Source: Shewanella psychrotolerans (GTDB lineage Bacteria > Pseudomonadota > Gammaproteobacteria > Enterobacterales > Shewanellaceae). From it: a stretch of DNA of 64,000 bases. The notes beneath the pieces were generated by a model that saw only the letters and a program-made list of their open reading frames with translations, had not been told where the DNA came from and did no database searches. Shown one piece after another: positions 18,024-27,082 of this stretch (the stretch's first letter is position 1; the number at the start of each line of letters is the position of its first letter). The position numbers were made by a program, and so were the translations under genes. Location of the stretch: contig NZ_CP080419.1 of the NCBI RefSeq assembly GCF_019457595.1, positions 1,426,001 to 1,490,000 of the forward strand. The letters run 5' to 3'.

Positions 18024-18887
18024 ATGAGCCACGTTTTAGATAATCTGTTATCACTACTTTCGCTTGAGCAGATAGAAGTCGGGCTATACCGTGGGCAGAG
18101 TCAGGACTTAGGTTTTGGTCATGTGTTTGGTGGCCAAGTCATGGGGCAAGCATTAAGCGCTGCCGCTCAAACGGTGCCAAGCGATAGATTGGTTCACTCT
18201 TTTCACTCCTATTTTTTACGTGCGGGAGATGAAAAGCAACCTATCGTCTATGATGTTGAGATCATGCGTGACGGTGGAAGTTTTAGTGCCAGACGAGTTA
18301 AAGCAATTCAAAAGGGCAGGCCAATATTCTATATGACCTGCTCGTTTCAGTCAGAGGAAGAGGGATTTAATCACCAGAGCGTTATGCCTGATGTCCCGGG
18401 GCCTGAAGGATTGTTAAATCAGCAAGAGTTGGCTGTGACCTTGCGTGATAAAGTGCCTGCGAAAGTGCTTGAGAGGTATATGGCAGACTCGCCGCTGGAG
18501 ATGCGTTTGGTGAATCCATCGACTCCTGTTGCGCCCCTACATAGTGATCCCAAGCGCTATGTATGGATCCGTGCTAACGGCGAGGTGCCAAATGATCTTT
18601 CTGTTCATGAGTATCTGCTGGCCTATGCTTCTGATTTTAACTTTTTGGTCACGGCGGTTCAGCCTCATGGCGTGTCGTTTTTAACACCGGGTATGCATTT
18701 GGCGACCATAGATCATGCTATGTGGTTTCATCGTCCGCTGGATTTGAGTCAATGGCTGCTATACAGCATCGATAGTCCTAATGCTGGTGGGGGAAGAGGG
18801 TATGTACGAGGAGAGTTTTTCACTCAAAGTGGGGAGTTGGTGGCATCGACTACTCAAGAAGGATTAATTCGTTTTACTAAGCGATGA
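18024..18887 (+). CDS. tesB: Acyl-CoA thioesterase II
   Basis: A double-hotdog thioesterase of 287 aa that hydrolyses medium- and long-chain acyl-CoA. TesB signatures include the start [64 protein letters not shown] (catalytic Asp) and [10 protein letters not shown] (C-terminal Thr/Gln). GGGGGGTGAA immediately before the ATG at 18024 fixes the start. A YbaY-like lipoprotein follows 23 bases later, the same pairing as tesB-ybaY in E. coli, which supports the identity and suggests an operon. Confidence 0.94.
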   Translation: MSHVLDNLLSLLSLEQIEVGLYRGQSQDLGFGHVFGGQVMGQALSAAAQTVPSDRLVHSFHSYFLRAGDEKQPIVYDVEIMRDGGSFSARRVKAIQKGRPIFYMTCSFQSEEEGFNHQSVMPDVPGPEGLLNQQELAVTLRDKVPAKVLERYMADSPLEMRLVNPSTPVAPLHSDPKRYVWIRANGEVPNDLSVHEYLLAYASDFNFLVTAVQPHGVSFLTPGMHLATIDHAMWFHRPLDLSQWLLYSIDSPNAGGGRGYVRGEFFTQSGELVASTTQEGLIRFTKR

Positions 18888-18910
18888 TAACTATGTTGTA
18901 GGTTGAATTT

Positions 18911-19309
18911 ATGAGTATCAAAGTTAATAGCATTATCACATTGTTTTGTTTCTTTATTCTTAGTGCTTGTGTCACCGTTGAGCCTGAACCGCCAGTGATC
19001 GTTAATGGAGCGGCTGGCTATTTAGAGAAGATAGCACTACCTCAAGGGAGTGCTATTACTATTGCGGTTATCGATCTGGATACCCCTGGTGTGATTATTG
19101 CCCAAAAATCGTTTAATATTGCACGGGCACCTGTGCCATTTAAATTTACCTTTGGCGCAGAAGCCATTGATAAGTCAGTTAATTATGGCGTGGTTGCCAT
19201 GATTGAGTATCAAGGGAAAGTCATTTTCCAGACCTACGATAAGTTCCCGGTTATTAATAATGGCAAGTACACTACCGAGGTAGTGATGAAAAGAGCAACG
19301 TCGCGCTAG
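18911..19309 (+). CDS. YbaY-like lipoprotein
   Basis: A 132-residue predicted lipoprotein. The signal peptide ends in the lipobox LSAC (about residues 17-20), followed by a small beta-rich domain (YLEKIALPQGSAITIAVIDLDTPGVIIAQKSF...PVPFKFTF). This is the YbaY/YscW-like fold with the recurring pattern of a promiscuous periplasmic beta-sandwich. It is placed directly after tesB, as in E. coli. A paralogue is present at 21951. Function is not established. Confidence 0.8.
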   Translation: MSIKVNSIITLFCFFILSACVTVEPEPPVIVNGAAGYLEKIALPQGSAITIAVIDLDTPGVIIAQKSFNIARAPVPFKFTFGAEAIDKSVNYGVVAMIEYQGKVIFQTYDKFPVINNGKYTTEVVMKRATSR

Positions 19310-19421
19310 CTAATCAATGCTTGAGACAATGATTCTTGCTTGACACTTAAAGCTCCATACTGATTCATTATTCTCGCTGAATAAAAGTGTAGCTGAGTAG
19401 GGCCTCATTAGTTTTTCATTG

Positions 19422-19448
19422 AAAAATAGGAGCTTAGGCTCCTTTTTT
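19422..19448 (+). terminator. Terminator of the tesB operon
   Basis: AGGAGC and GCTCCT form a stem with a TTAG loop, preceded by an A run and followed by TTTTT, 113 bases after the lipoprotein stop. Confidence 0.75.
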
Positions 19449-20173
19449 GTGTCAATAATCTGAGCTAGCCCTAGGCAGTAATAACACCAAAGAGTATAAA
19501 GATATGATCGCTCAGTGACAATTTAGCACTAAAGGTTTAGCGCTGATGAGGCAAAATCCTTCATTGCTCCTCGGTTCTAGCATCTTCGGTAATCGCTCCA
19601 TGGGTTAGTCTACCTCCTATATCCATATCGTCGTGCACTAAAGCCATTCACAACACCTGATCTCTAGAGAGGAGGGAATGTCTTAAGTATGTCGGGAAGA
19701 TACAAGACCTTGTTGTTTGCAAGGAGTGAAGAGCATGGTTGAACTCGGCTCAAACTCGTTAACACAGCATCAAAAGTGCTAAAACACCCAGAGTAGATCA
19801 CTTTCTTATGCTGATTGGTATAACAATAAGTAGAAGAGGTGTTATCACCTCAAAACTCACTGTTTTAGTTATGTAATATTGGTTTTTGGCTTTATCGTTG
19901 TTGACCTTAGCACCTGATCATAGACGTTTCTTCTCTCTTATGCGGGATTTAGGTTAACGACATCAGGACCGCTCCTTTTTATCTTTCATAAAGTCTTTCA
20001 TTATTTCTCCTATCGATTGTGTGGTTTCGTCAGTTGTTTTGTATCAATTTTAACGCTAGCGGCAAATATCGAATTCTTTTGTTAATACGGATTATTGTTG
20101 CTCCGACACAAGATAAAAAGGTGAGGTTTGTCACTAAATTAAAAGGTGTATTGTCAATGTTTGTTTGTTTTTT
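19449..20173. other. Long intergenic region upstream of ompW
   Basis: No gene is supported in this 725-base stretch. It contains a truncated copy of a dispersed repeat (19700-19823, listed separately). The rest is AT-rich sequence without a hairpin or reading frame I trust. The regulatory sites of ompW begin at 20174. Confidence 0.5.
19700..19823. repeat. MITE-like dispersed repeat, internally deleted copy
   Basis: This stretch shares TCGTTAACACAGCATC, AAAAGTGCTAAAAC and GAGTAGA-CACTTTCTTAT-CTGATTGGTATAA with the copy at 27249-27485. It lacks about 110 bases of the centre, and its left end has diverged. It has no coding capacity. The right end TGATTGGTATAA matches the terminal inverted repeat of the longer copy. 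Confidence 0.75.
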
Positions 20174-20189
20174 GTGATCGGCATCAATT
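20174..20189 (+). promoter_or_regulatory. CRP-like site upstream of ompW
   Basis: TGTGA-TCGGCA-TCAAT keeps a perfect left half (TGTGA) and part of the right half of the CRP consensus TGTGA-N6-TCACA. It is 35 bases upstream of the FNR-type box. Confidence 0.45.
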
Positions 20190-20223
20190 ATGGCTACAAC
20201 TAATTAGGTAGGGTGAGCGATTG

Positions 20224-20237
20224 TTGATTTGGATCAA
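20224..20237 (+). promoter_or_regulatory. FNR/EtrA box upstream of ompW
   Basis: TTGATTTGGATCAA is an exact match to the FNR consensus TTGAT-N4-ATCAA. It lies about 95 bases before the ompW start codon, a position compatible with activation or repression at low oxygen by EtrA (the Shewanella FNR). Confidence 0.75.
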
Positions 20238-20331
20238 GATGTAGCAGATTTGTTTCTGGCAGGATGCGCGCAAATGTTAAGGAATTTGATAATAAAAACG
20301 ACATATGCTGTTGTATTAATGGAGTGGAATG

Positions 20332-20991
20332 ATGAAAAAAAATATCGTATCAGGTCTAATCGCTGCAACTCTTCTCTCTACTGGTTTTGCCGCTTCAGTT
20401 TCTGCACATCAAGCTGGCGACTTTATTATTCGCGCTGGTGCTGTGATGGTTGCACCTAATGAATCTAGTCAAGATGTGGCTGGATTTGGTGAGTTCAAAG
20501 TTGATGATAACACTCAGCTAGGTCTTAACTTTGGTTACATGCTGACTGATAACTGGGGTATTGAACTATTAGCGGCAACGCCATTTAGCCATGATGTTTC
20601 GTTGAATTTAGATGATGGAAATGGATATACGAAAATTGCCGAAACTAAACATCTTCCACCAACTATAGTGGCTCAGTATTACTTCGGTTCTGCTGAATCT
20701 AAGTTACGTCCTTATATAGGTGCGGGTGTGAACTTCACTAACTTCTTCGATAACGAATTCACTAATGATCTGAATGGAGCATTGACTGACCTTAGCCTAA
20801 GTAACTCTTGGGGATGGGCTGCGCAAGTAGGTTTTGACTATCAATTCAATAAGAATTGGCTGTTTAACGCTTCTGTTTGGTACGCACAAATTAGCACTGA
20901 TGTTAAATTCAATTTAGGCGATGCTCCAGTGAAAATTGAAACCGACATCGACCCATGGGTTTACATGGTGAGCTTTGGTTACACTTTCTAA
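20332..20991 (+). CDS. ompW: OmpW-family outer membrane protein
   Basis: A small eight-stranded beta-barrel of 219 aa. The signal peptide MKKNIVSGLIAATLLSTGFAASVSA is followed by HQAGDFIIRAGAVMVAPNESS, typical of OmpW. It then has LGLNFGYMLTDNWGIELLAATPFSHDV, HLPPTIVAQYYFG and RPYIGAGVNFTNFF, and it ends in the aromatic residue required for barrel assembly (FGYTF). OmpW forms a hydrophobic channel, and its expression responds to oxygen in several gammaproteobacteria. Here an FNR box sits upstream. Two tandem ATGs precede the signal peptide; GGAG is seven bases from the second. Confidence 0.93.
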   Translation: MKKNIVSGLIAATLLSTGFAASVSAHQAGDFIIRAGAVMVAPNESSQDVAGFGEFKVDDNTQLGLNFGYMLTDNWGIELLAATPFSHDVSLNLDDGNGYTKIAETKHLPPTIVAQYYFGSAESKLRPYIGAGVNFTNFFDNEFTNDLNGALTDLSLSNSWGWAAQVGFDYQFNKNWLFNASVWYAQISTDVKFNLGDAPVKIETDIDPWVYMVSFGYTF

Positions 20992-21001
20992 ATCTGAGTT
21001 T

Positions 21002-21045
21002 TCGATAATAAAAAAGGAGCCAAATGGCTCCTTTTTTATTATCGA
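21002..21045. terminator. 20-bp-stem bidirectional terminator between ompW and an SDR gene
   Basis: A perfect 44-base palindrome with arms of 20 bases around AAAT. Its core is AAAAAAGGAGCC / GGCTCCTTTTTT, giving a T run on both strands for the convergent genes. Confidence 0.9.
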
Positions 21046-21061
21046 CTTCTAACGTATCAGG

Positions 21062-21832
21062 TTACTGCGCTTTTTTCGCTGCTTTTGCCGCTTTACGTTC
21101 TTCTTTGGTGCGCCAGTGACGGGTGTTGTAGATAAATTCCGGTAGCAGTTTAGTTAGCCAGGCGACGAGCCGCCAGCGCTTGGTGATATAGGCTCTGCGC
21201 TTTGCCTTCTGCATTGCCTTGATAGCTTGACGGGCAACTTCTTGGGGCGGTGATAGCCAGAGACGACTCTGTTGCATTGCGGCTTTATCCAGTAAACCCA
21301 TCTGCAGATCGGTAATGGTTATTGGAAGCTTAAGGCGCTGAGCATGCATGCTAAGTCCTTCTAAATAGTTCGCCGCGTAAGCTTTCGATGCATGATATGC
21401 CACACTGGGGCCACCACGAAGTCCTGCTATTGAATTAATTGCCGCCAGTTGGCCGTAGCCTTGCTGGGTAAATAGCCTAAATACCGTATTGCATATGGCG
21501 CTAAAGCCTTGCACATTAACGGTAATAATATCTTCTTCAGGCTGCCATGGTAGGCTGGGATCATAGCTATTAAGCCCGGTGTTAACTATGACTAAGTGAG
21601 CGCCATCTAGCTCCTGCCAGAGTGATTCTATCGTGGTAATAATGGCCTGAGGTTGGTCAATTTGTAACGGGTACACTTTAGCTTTGTTTGGTAGTGATTG
21701 AGCAAATTCGCTGAGTGAATCAGGATCTTGTACAAGAAGGCTAAGTTCTACACCTTGAGCAGAGAGTTGTTTGGCTATTTCGCGGCTGAGCAGTGAACTT
21801 GCGCCCACAATTATGGCTGTTGCTTGAGTCAT
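21062..21832 (-). CDS. SDR-family oxidoreductase
   Basis: A classical short-chain dehydrogenase of 256 aa from the chosen ATG. The cofactor loop is AIIVGASSLLSREIAKQL. VNTGLNSYDPSLPW replaces the usual NNAG, AINSIAGLRGGPSVAYHASKAYAANYLEGL holds the catalytic Ser, Tyr and Lys, and a basic Lys/Ala-rich tail (TKEERKAAKAAKKAQ) ends the protein. The substrate is unknown. A TTG at 21850, with AGGA seven bases upstream, is an alternative start that would add six residues. It is convergent with ompW. Confidence 0.88.
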   Translation of the reverse strand: MTQATAIIVGASSLLSREIAKQLSAQGVELSLLVQDPDSLSEFAQSLPNKAKVYPLQIDQPQAIITTIESLWQELDGAHLVIVNTGLNSYDPSLPWQPEEDIITVNVQGFSAICNTVFRLFTQQGYGQLAAINSIAGLRGGPSVAYHASKAYAANYLEGLSMHAQRLKLPITITDLQMGLLDKAAMQQSRLWLSPPQEVARQAIKAMQKAKRRAYITKRWRLVAWLTKLLPEFIYNTRHWRTKEERKAAKAAKKAQ

Positions 21833-21950
21833 GAGGATATTCGACAACAAATGGTTGTCCTATGATAAGAATATAACGTGTTAAGAACAAGATTTATAAC
21901 ATAGACATATGGACATCTAGAAGTCTTTATGTATGATAAGGAGTCAGAGT

Positions 21951-22352
21951 ATGAACAATTGGTTAACGTCTGCTTTATCTGTTGGGGCGATTGTTACTGT
22001 GTTAAGTGGATGTGCAACCCCAAATGCCAGTGTTGAGATCCAAGGTGAAATTTGGTTTAAAGAGCGGATTGCCTTGCCAAGTGATGCGATATTAACGGTT
22101 CAAGTTAAAGATGTGTCCTTGATGGATGCGCCAGCCGTCGTTATCGCTGAGCTTGAGCGAAGCAATGTGACAACACCTGCACCGTTCCAATTCATAATAC
22201 CAGCAGATCAATTTGAGCAAGGACACACCTATGCTGTTGGAGCTAAGATTAGTTTAGGTGACAAACTGATGTTTATTAGTACTCAGTCATATCCCATCGA
22301 CATTAGTTCGCAAGCTCCTATGTCGGTATTAGTACAGAGAGTCGGCAGGTAG
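21951..22352 (+). CDS. YbaY-like lipoprotein, second copy
   Basis: A 133-residue predicted lipoprotein with lipobox LSGC (TVLSGCATPNASVEI) and the same beta-rich pattern as the gene at 18911 (WFKERIALPSDAILTVQVKDVSLMDAPAVVIAE...PAPFQFIIPADQF). AAGGAG seven bases before the ATG at 21951 sets the start; an earlier in-frame ATG overlaps that site. It precedes metA by 90 bases on the same strand, but co-transcription is uncertain. Function is not established. Confidence 0.78.
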   Translation: MNNWLTSALSVGAIVTVLSGCATPNASVEIQGEIWFKERIALPSDAILTVQVKDVSLMDAPAVVIAELERSNVTTPAPFQFIIPADQFEQGHTYAVGAKISLGDKLMFISTQSYPIDISSQAPMSVLVQRVGR

Positions 22353-22442
22353 TGGTTCGCTCAATACCTTCCATTATCGCGTCGACTTTATGGTCATAGC
22401 ATGCGTCAGACGTATGTTTAACGAGATTGTAAGAGGCGCGGT

Positions 22443-23393
22443 ATGCCGGTAAAAATTCCTGATAATCTGCCTGCTGCAGAGATCCTAGAATCCGAGAATA
22501 TTTTCGTCATGTCTGAAACTCGGGCGGCGAATCAAGATATCAGACCTATGAAGGTGTTGATCCTCAATCTGATGCCCAATAAGATCGAGACCGAGACGCA
22601 ATTACTTCGATTGCTTGGGAATACACCACTTCAAGTCGATGTCGACCTGCTGCGTATTCATGACAAAGAGTCAAAACACACTTCAATCGATCACATGAAT
22701 AATTTTTATCGTGATTTCGATGATGTACGCCATAAAAATTATGATGGTTTAATTATTACAGGCGCACCACTTGGGCAAGTGGAGTTTGAAGATGTGACCT
22801 ACTGGGACCATATTCGTGAGATCATCGATTGGTCTCAAGAGCATGTGACATCGGTACTGTTTTTATGCTGGGCGGCGCACGCTGCCTTGTATCATCTTTA
22901 TGGTTTACAGCGAAAGTTGCTGCAAAAAAAACGTTCAGGTGTGTTTAATCATCACCGTAGTAAACATTATTTCCCCTTGTTGCGTGGCTTCGATGAGGAA
23001 TTCTTTGCACCTCATTCCCGTTTTGCCGAAATGGATATCAACGAATTAAAAGCGCATCCAGAGTTGCAAGTATTGACCGAATCTGAAGAGGCCGGTGCAT
23101 ACATGGTGCTCAGTCGCAGTAACCGAAACTTGTTTGTTATGGGCCACCCGGAATATCAAAAAGCGACGTTAAAGGACGAATATCTACGGGATTTAGGCGA
23201 AGGGCTTAACCCAGATGTGCCACTTAATTATTTCCGTAATGATGATCCTAATCAAGAGCCGGTCGCGCGCTGGCATAGCCATGGTAGTCTATTGGTCAGT
23301 AATTGGTTGAACTACTATGTTTATCAGTTAACCCCTTATAACCTCGAAGATATGAGCGCCATGACGCCTTGGGAAAATAGTTTAAAGCGTTAG
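22443..23393 (+). CDS. metA: Homoserine O-succinyltransferase
   Basis: The first committed step of methionine synthesis (316 aa, normal length). The start [23 protein letters not shown] and [37 protein letters not shown] are diagnostic. The catalytic Cys lies in [15 protein letters not shown], and the His/Glu pair in VMGHPEYQ. The residue after GAPL in [17 protein letters not shown] is Gly; Glu at this place marks the acetyl-CoA-using enzymes, so succinyl-CoA is the likely donor. A single AGACGTAT half-box about 35 bases upstream might be a remnant MetJ site, but there is no clear tandem. Confidence 0.95.
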   Translation: MPVKIPDNLPAAEILESENIFVMSETRAANQDIRPMKVLILNLMPNKIETETQLLRLLGNTPLQVDVDLLRIHDKESKHTSIDHMNNFYRDFDDVRHKNYDGLIITGAPLGQVEFEDVTYWDHIREIIDWSQEHVTSVLFLCWAAHAALYHLYGLQRKLLQKKRSGVFNHHRSKHYFPLLRGFDEEFFAPHSRFAEMDINELKAHPELQVLTESEEAGAYMVLSRSNRNLFVMGHPEYQKATLKDEYLRDLGEGLNPDVPLNYFRNDDPNQEPVARWHSHGSLLVSNWLNYYVYQLTPYNLEDMSAMTPWENSLKR

Positions 23394-23426
23394 GGGCAGT
23401 TTCGCGTTTTGTTGTATTTTTCAGGT

Positions 23427-23462
23427 GATAACAAGCGCTGCCTTAGGGTGACGCTTGTTATC
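23427..23462 (+). terminator. Hairpin downstream of metA
   Basis: GATAACAAGCG and CGCTTGTTATC are perfect 11-bp arms around a 14-base loop, 33 bases after the metA stop. The following sequence (CTTAGGG) lacks a strong T run, so termination may be partial. Confidence 0.6.
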
Positions 23463-23656
23463 CTTAGGGCTCCTCAATTTAATCGTGTCATTGGACGGAA
23501 ATTTAAAACGTTAATGTGGAAAAATATTAAGTTAGAAACATCAATATTTCCCTGGCTTTAGCTTGAATTACTCTGGTTTCACCGTTATTTTGTCAATACA
23601 CTAGCGCGATTTTGGTATTATCCTTTCGTCAGCCTTCTCGTCGAGATTGGACGCTC

Positions 23657-24277
23657 ATGTCAACTATCCGTAAACGCATACTTTTGTTACTCGCTCACCC
23701 CTCTCAGCATCGCTCAGAAGTTAATATGCCGCTGTTTGAGGCCGCAAAATCGATTGAAGGGGTCACCGCTGTCGATCTTTATGGTGAATACCCTCGGTTT
23801 GATATCAATATTGAGCGTGAACAACAACGGCTAATCGACCACGACATTATCATTTTTCAATTTCCTCTCTATTGGTATTCCACTCCAGCGATTTTAAAAG
23901 AGTGGCAAGATTTAGTGCTTGAATATGGCTTTGCTTATGGTACCGATGGTATCGCGCTCAAAAGTAAACTGTTTTTGTGTGCTCTTACCGCGGGTGGCAA
24001 AGAGGATGCGTATAAGAGCCAAGGATATAATCATTTTACAATTAGACAGTTACTCGCGCCGTTAGAACAGACTGCCAGCCTTACAGGAATGCGTTATCTA
24101 CCGCCGTTAGCCTTATTTGGTGCCAGAACGGCAATAGAAGATAACCGAATGTCACTCTATATCAATCATTGGCAACGATTACTTAAAGCATTAATCGAAG
24201 ATCGTCTCGATCTACGTAAAGCCGCCAAACTCGATAAATTAAACGACCAGCTAGATAGCATCATCAGGGGAGAATAG
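23657..24277 (+). CDS. KefF/KefG-like quinone oxidoreductase, ancillary protein of potassium efflux
   Basis: A 206-residue flavodoxin-fold protein that activates Kef potassium efflux systems and binds FMN. Typical segments are RILLLLAHPSQHRSEVNMPLFEAAK, VDLYGEYPRFDINIEREQQ, IIIFQFPLYWYSTPAILKEWQDLVLEYGFAYG and LTAGGKEDAYKSQGYNHFTIRQLLAPLEQTASLTGM. The ATG at 23657 aligns with known family starts; the longer frame adds 15 unusual residues. It ends two bases before the efflux transporter gene, the classical kefGB/kefFC pairing. Confidence 0.9.
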   Translation: MSTIRKRILLLLAHPSQHRSEVNMPLFEAAKSIEGVTAVDLYGEYPRFDINIEREQQRLIDHDIIIFQFPLYWYSTPAILKEWQDLVLEYGFAYGTDGIALKSKLFLCALTAGGKEDAYKSQGYNHFTIRQLLAPLEQTASLTGMRYLPPLALFGARTAIEDNRMSLYINHWQRLLKALIEDRLDLRKAAKLDKLNDQLDSIIRGE

Positions 24278-24279
24278 CG

Positions 24280-26241
24280 ATGACAGGATACTTTCTCCAA
24301 GCCTTCATCTATTTGGTTGCTGCGGTTATAGCGGTTCCTCTAGCTAAACGTTTTGGGTTAGGTTCGGTGCTAGGATATCTGATTGCAGGTGTCGTCATTG
24401 GGCCAGTTATTGGGTTGGTCGGCGAAGAGACCAGTGTTATTCAACACTTTGCCGAATTTGGTGTGGTGATGATGCTGTTTGTGGTGGGGTTAGAACTAGA
24501 ACCTAAGATGTTATGGGGGATGCGGCATCGATTAATGGGACTCGGCGGACTGCAAGTTGTACTAACGGCATTCGCAGTCATGGGCATCGCTATCTGGCTT
24601 GAGTTTCAATGGAGTATCGCACTCACGATAGGGCTGGTTTTTGCGCTGTCGTCGACAGCGATAGTGTTGCAAACCTTCAATGAGAAAGGGCTCGGTAAAA
24701 CGGAAGGTGGCCGTAATGCGTTCTCTGTGTTGCTATTTCAAGATATGGCCGTGATCCCAATGCTTGCCTTTATTCCGTTACTCGCCTTACCTGATTTAGT
24801 CGATAAGGCACAATTAGTGACGACGAGCGCAGCACAACAGCATGATGACATAAGTTTAGTGGCTGGACTGCCTTCATGGGCCTATGCCATGGTGATAACC
24901 ACGGCCATAGCAGGATTAGTGGTGGCTGGCCATTACCTTAGTCGTCCACTATTTCGATTTGTTGCTAGTTCTGGGTTGAGGGAGATTTTTACCGCTACTG
25001 CGTTGATGTTGGTGATAGGAATTGCCACATTAATGAGTTTAGTAGATTTATCTCCGGCATTAGGCACTTTTTTAGCGGGAGTGATTTTAGCTAACAGTGA
25101 ATTTCGTCATGAGCTTGAATCCAACATCGATCCCTTTAAAGGCTTATTGCTAGGACTGTTTTTTATCACTGTAGGAGCGGGGATTGATTTTGCGATATTG
25201 TGGCAACAATTAGGGATTATTATCCTGTTGACCCTAGGGCTGATGCTGCTAAAAGCCTTTGTGTTATTGATACTCAGTGTATTGTTTAAGATCCGTAAAA
25301 GCGACCGCTGGTTATTTGCCCTTAGTCTAGCGCAAGCGGGGGAGTTTGGTTTTGTCCTCTTGAGTTTCTCGGTGCAAAATCATGTTTTGCCGACAGACAT
25401 GGCGCAGACTTTATCCCTGGTCGTGGCAATCAGTATGTTCTTAACTCCAGGGTTATTTATCGCCTTTGAAAAGTTAATTCAACCGCGTTATCGGGTCGCT
25501 AAAAGTGAACGAAAGGCCGATGATATCGACGAGCTAGGCACGGTTATCATTGCTGGTATGGGACGTTTCGGTCAGGTGGTCAATCGTCTTTTGACCGCTA
25601 ATGGTGTCAAAACCGTAGTGCTGGACCATGATATTAGCCAGATCGATGTATTACGTAAGATAAACATCAAGAGTTATTTTGGTGATGCCAGTCGCGCCGA
25701 TCTACTGCATACCGCTGGTATCGAAGAGGCATCTTTGTTGGTGGTCTCTATGGATAACCCTGACAGTGCCACCGAGGTGGTCAAGTATGTGAAGAAAACC
25801 TATCCACAGGTCAAAGTGTTAGCGCGGGCATTCGACCGCGGCCACGCTTATATGCTTCGTAGTGCAGGGGCGGATTATATTCAAAAAGAGACATTGTTAT
25901 CAGCGTTAGAATTGGGTGCCGATGCAATGAGATGTTTAGGCTTTCATCCATTTCATGTTGAGCAGCAGAAAAATATATTTAGACGGGTAGAGAAGCGCAG
26001 CTCAGATATTCTTTATCAGGCTTGGTGTGATGACAGCTCTGGTGAACGCTTCGATAACAATTACCGTAAATTATTTATCGAGCTTGAAGAAACGATTAAG
26101 AAAGAAATGCTTGCCGACCGAAGTGATAAACATGCCACCAGTGAGCGTGGTTGGACGCCACCACCGAAAGGCTATGATGAGATACTCGAGGGTGAGGAGC
26201 CGCTGCCATTAACGCCTGCTGAGGATCAGATCAAGCCTTAA
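24280..26241 (+). CDS. KefB/KefC-type glutathione-regulated potassium/proton antiporter
   Basis: Inner-membrane CPA2 antiporter of 653 aa that protects against electrophiles by potassium efflux and cytoplasmic acidification when glutathione adducts bind. About 12 membrane helices occupy residues 1-390, including LGYLIAGVVIGPVIGLVGEE and ALSSTAIVLQTFNEKG. A KTN/TrkA-N regulatory domain starts with VIIAGMGRFGQVVNRLLTANGVKTVVLDHD (about 420). The C-terminal tail is acidic. It is translationally close to its FMN-binding partner. I cannot separate KefB from KefC by eye. Its 3' end overlaps the convergent pseudouridine synthase by 11 bases. Confidence 0.9.
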   Translation: MTGYFLQAFIYLVAAVIAVPLAKRFGLGSVLGYLIAGVVIGPVIGLVGEETSVIQHFAEFGVVMMLFVVGLELEPKMLWGMRHRLMGLGGLQVVLTAFAVMGIAIWLEFQWSIALTIGLVFALSSTAIVLQTFNEKGLGKTEGGRNAFSVLLFQDMAVIPMLAFIPLLALPDLVDKAQLVTTSAAQQHDDISLVAGLPSWAYAMVITTAIAGLVVAGHYLSRPLFRFVASSGLREIFTATALMLVIGIATLMSLVDLSPALGTFLAGVILANSEFRHELESNIDPFKGLLLGLFFITVGAGIDFAILWQQLGIIILLTLGLMLLKAFVLLILSVLFKIRKSDRWLFALSLAQAGEFGFVLLSFSVQNHVLPTDMAQTLSLVVAISMFLTPGLFIAFEKLIQPRYRVAKSERKADDIDELGTVIIAGMGRFGQVVNRLLTANGVKTVVLDHDISQIDVLRKINIKSYFGDASRADLLHTAGIEEASLLVVSMDNPDSATEVVKYVKKTYPQVKVLARAFDRGHAYMLRSAGADYIQKETLLSALELGADAMRCLGFHPFHVEQQKNIFRRVEKRSSDILYQAWCDDSSGERFDNNYRKLFIELEETIKKEMLADRSDKHATSERGWTPPPKGYDEILEGEEPLPLTPAEDQIKP

Positions 26242-27082
26242 GGGCCAAGAGACTGGGTTGTAACGCCTCGGGCAGTGCCAGCTGCATTGGCTCATGACTC
26301 ACGGGGCAGGTGAAATTTAGGAAGCATGCGGTTAATTGCAGGTTTGGATCGCCTTCCACTGCAGCGCCATGTTGCCTGTCACCAATGACAGGATAACCCA
26401 TGCTAGCCATGTGGATTCGAATTTGGTGCTTACGACCCGTTTCTATTTTGACTTGGACCAACGAGCGATTATTGTCGCCATCGTACTCCACCAAGTGAGC
26501 ATGAGAACACGCACTTTTGCCATCGACATCTGTTGTTATCGTTTGCTGTTGTTGGGGAAATTCACCCGCAACAATTACGCGGTATTGTTTATCGAGTTGA
26601 CGATGTTCAAATTGTGCGGCCAGCGCTGCGGTGGTGGTTTTGCTGTGACCAATAATGACTAAACCCGTTGCAGCTCTATCGAGTCGGTGAATGATAAACG
26701 CCGGACGCTGCGGGGTAAGGTGAGTTTCGACAAAGCGATTGATGGTGGTGTGGTCGCTCCATTTTGATCCCTGACATAACATGCCGTACGGCTTATACCA
26801 AATGCTATAGTCGCCCTTATCGAGTAATAATTGGGCGTCATCGACGGTTTGAGCCAGCACATCTGCGTTGTAGTATAGGTGCAGCTGATCGTCGACTTTT
26901 AACGATTTTTTTGCTCGCCTTAAGCGCTGGGTATACTTACCACGAGTCAGCCATACAGCGCCTTTTGCCATTGCCTGCTTGATAGTCTGTTTCGAGTGCT
27001 GACTTTGCTTAGCTAATAAACTACAGGCATCGCTACTTGGATCGGTAACGGTTATATGGCATTCGCACTTACTTTGACTCAT
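26231..27082 (-). CDS. RluA-family pseudouridine synthase
   Basis: A 283-residue RNA pseudouridine synthase. The N-terminal region resembles an S4-like segment (SKQTIKQAMAKGAVWLTRGKYTQRLRRAKKSLKVDDQLHLYY). The catalytic motif is FIIHRLDRAATGLVIIGHSK (Asp nucleophile), followed by QYRVIVAGEFP, VQVKIETGRKHQIRIHMASMGYPVIGDRQHG. Target RNA position is not predictable. It is convergent with, and overlaps, the end of the Kef transporter gene. Confidence 0.9.
   Translation of the reverse strand: MSQSKCECHITVTDPSSDACSLLAKQSQHSKQTIKQAMAKGAVWLTRGKYTQRLRRAKKSLKVDDQLHLYYNADVLAQTVDDAQLLLDKGDYSIWYKPYGMLCQGSKWSDHTTINRFVETHLTPQRPAFIIHRLDRAATGLVIIGHSKTTTAALAAQFEHRQLDKQYRVIVAGEFPQQQQTITTDVDGKSACSHAHLVEYDGDNNRSLVQVKIETGRKHQIRIHMASMGYPVIGDRQHGAAVEGDPNLQLTACFLNFTCPVSHEPMQLALPEALQPSLLALKA

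Noticed and set aside
20229..20459. 76-codon frame overlapping the ompW start
   Set aside because: It overlaps the ompW signal peptide in another frame and is rich in Cys, Arg and Ser, typical of shadow frames.
22400..22420. MetJ operator upstream of metA
   Set aside because: Only one AGACGTAT half-box is visible; MetJ needs tandem 8-mers, and the neighbouring octamer does not match.
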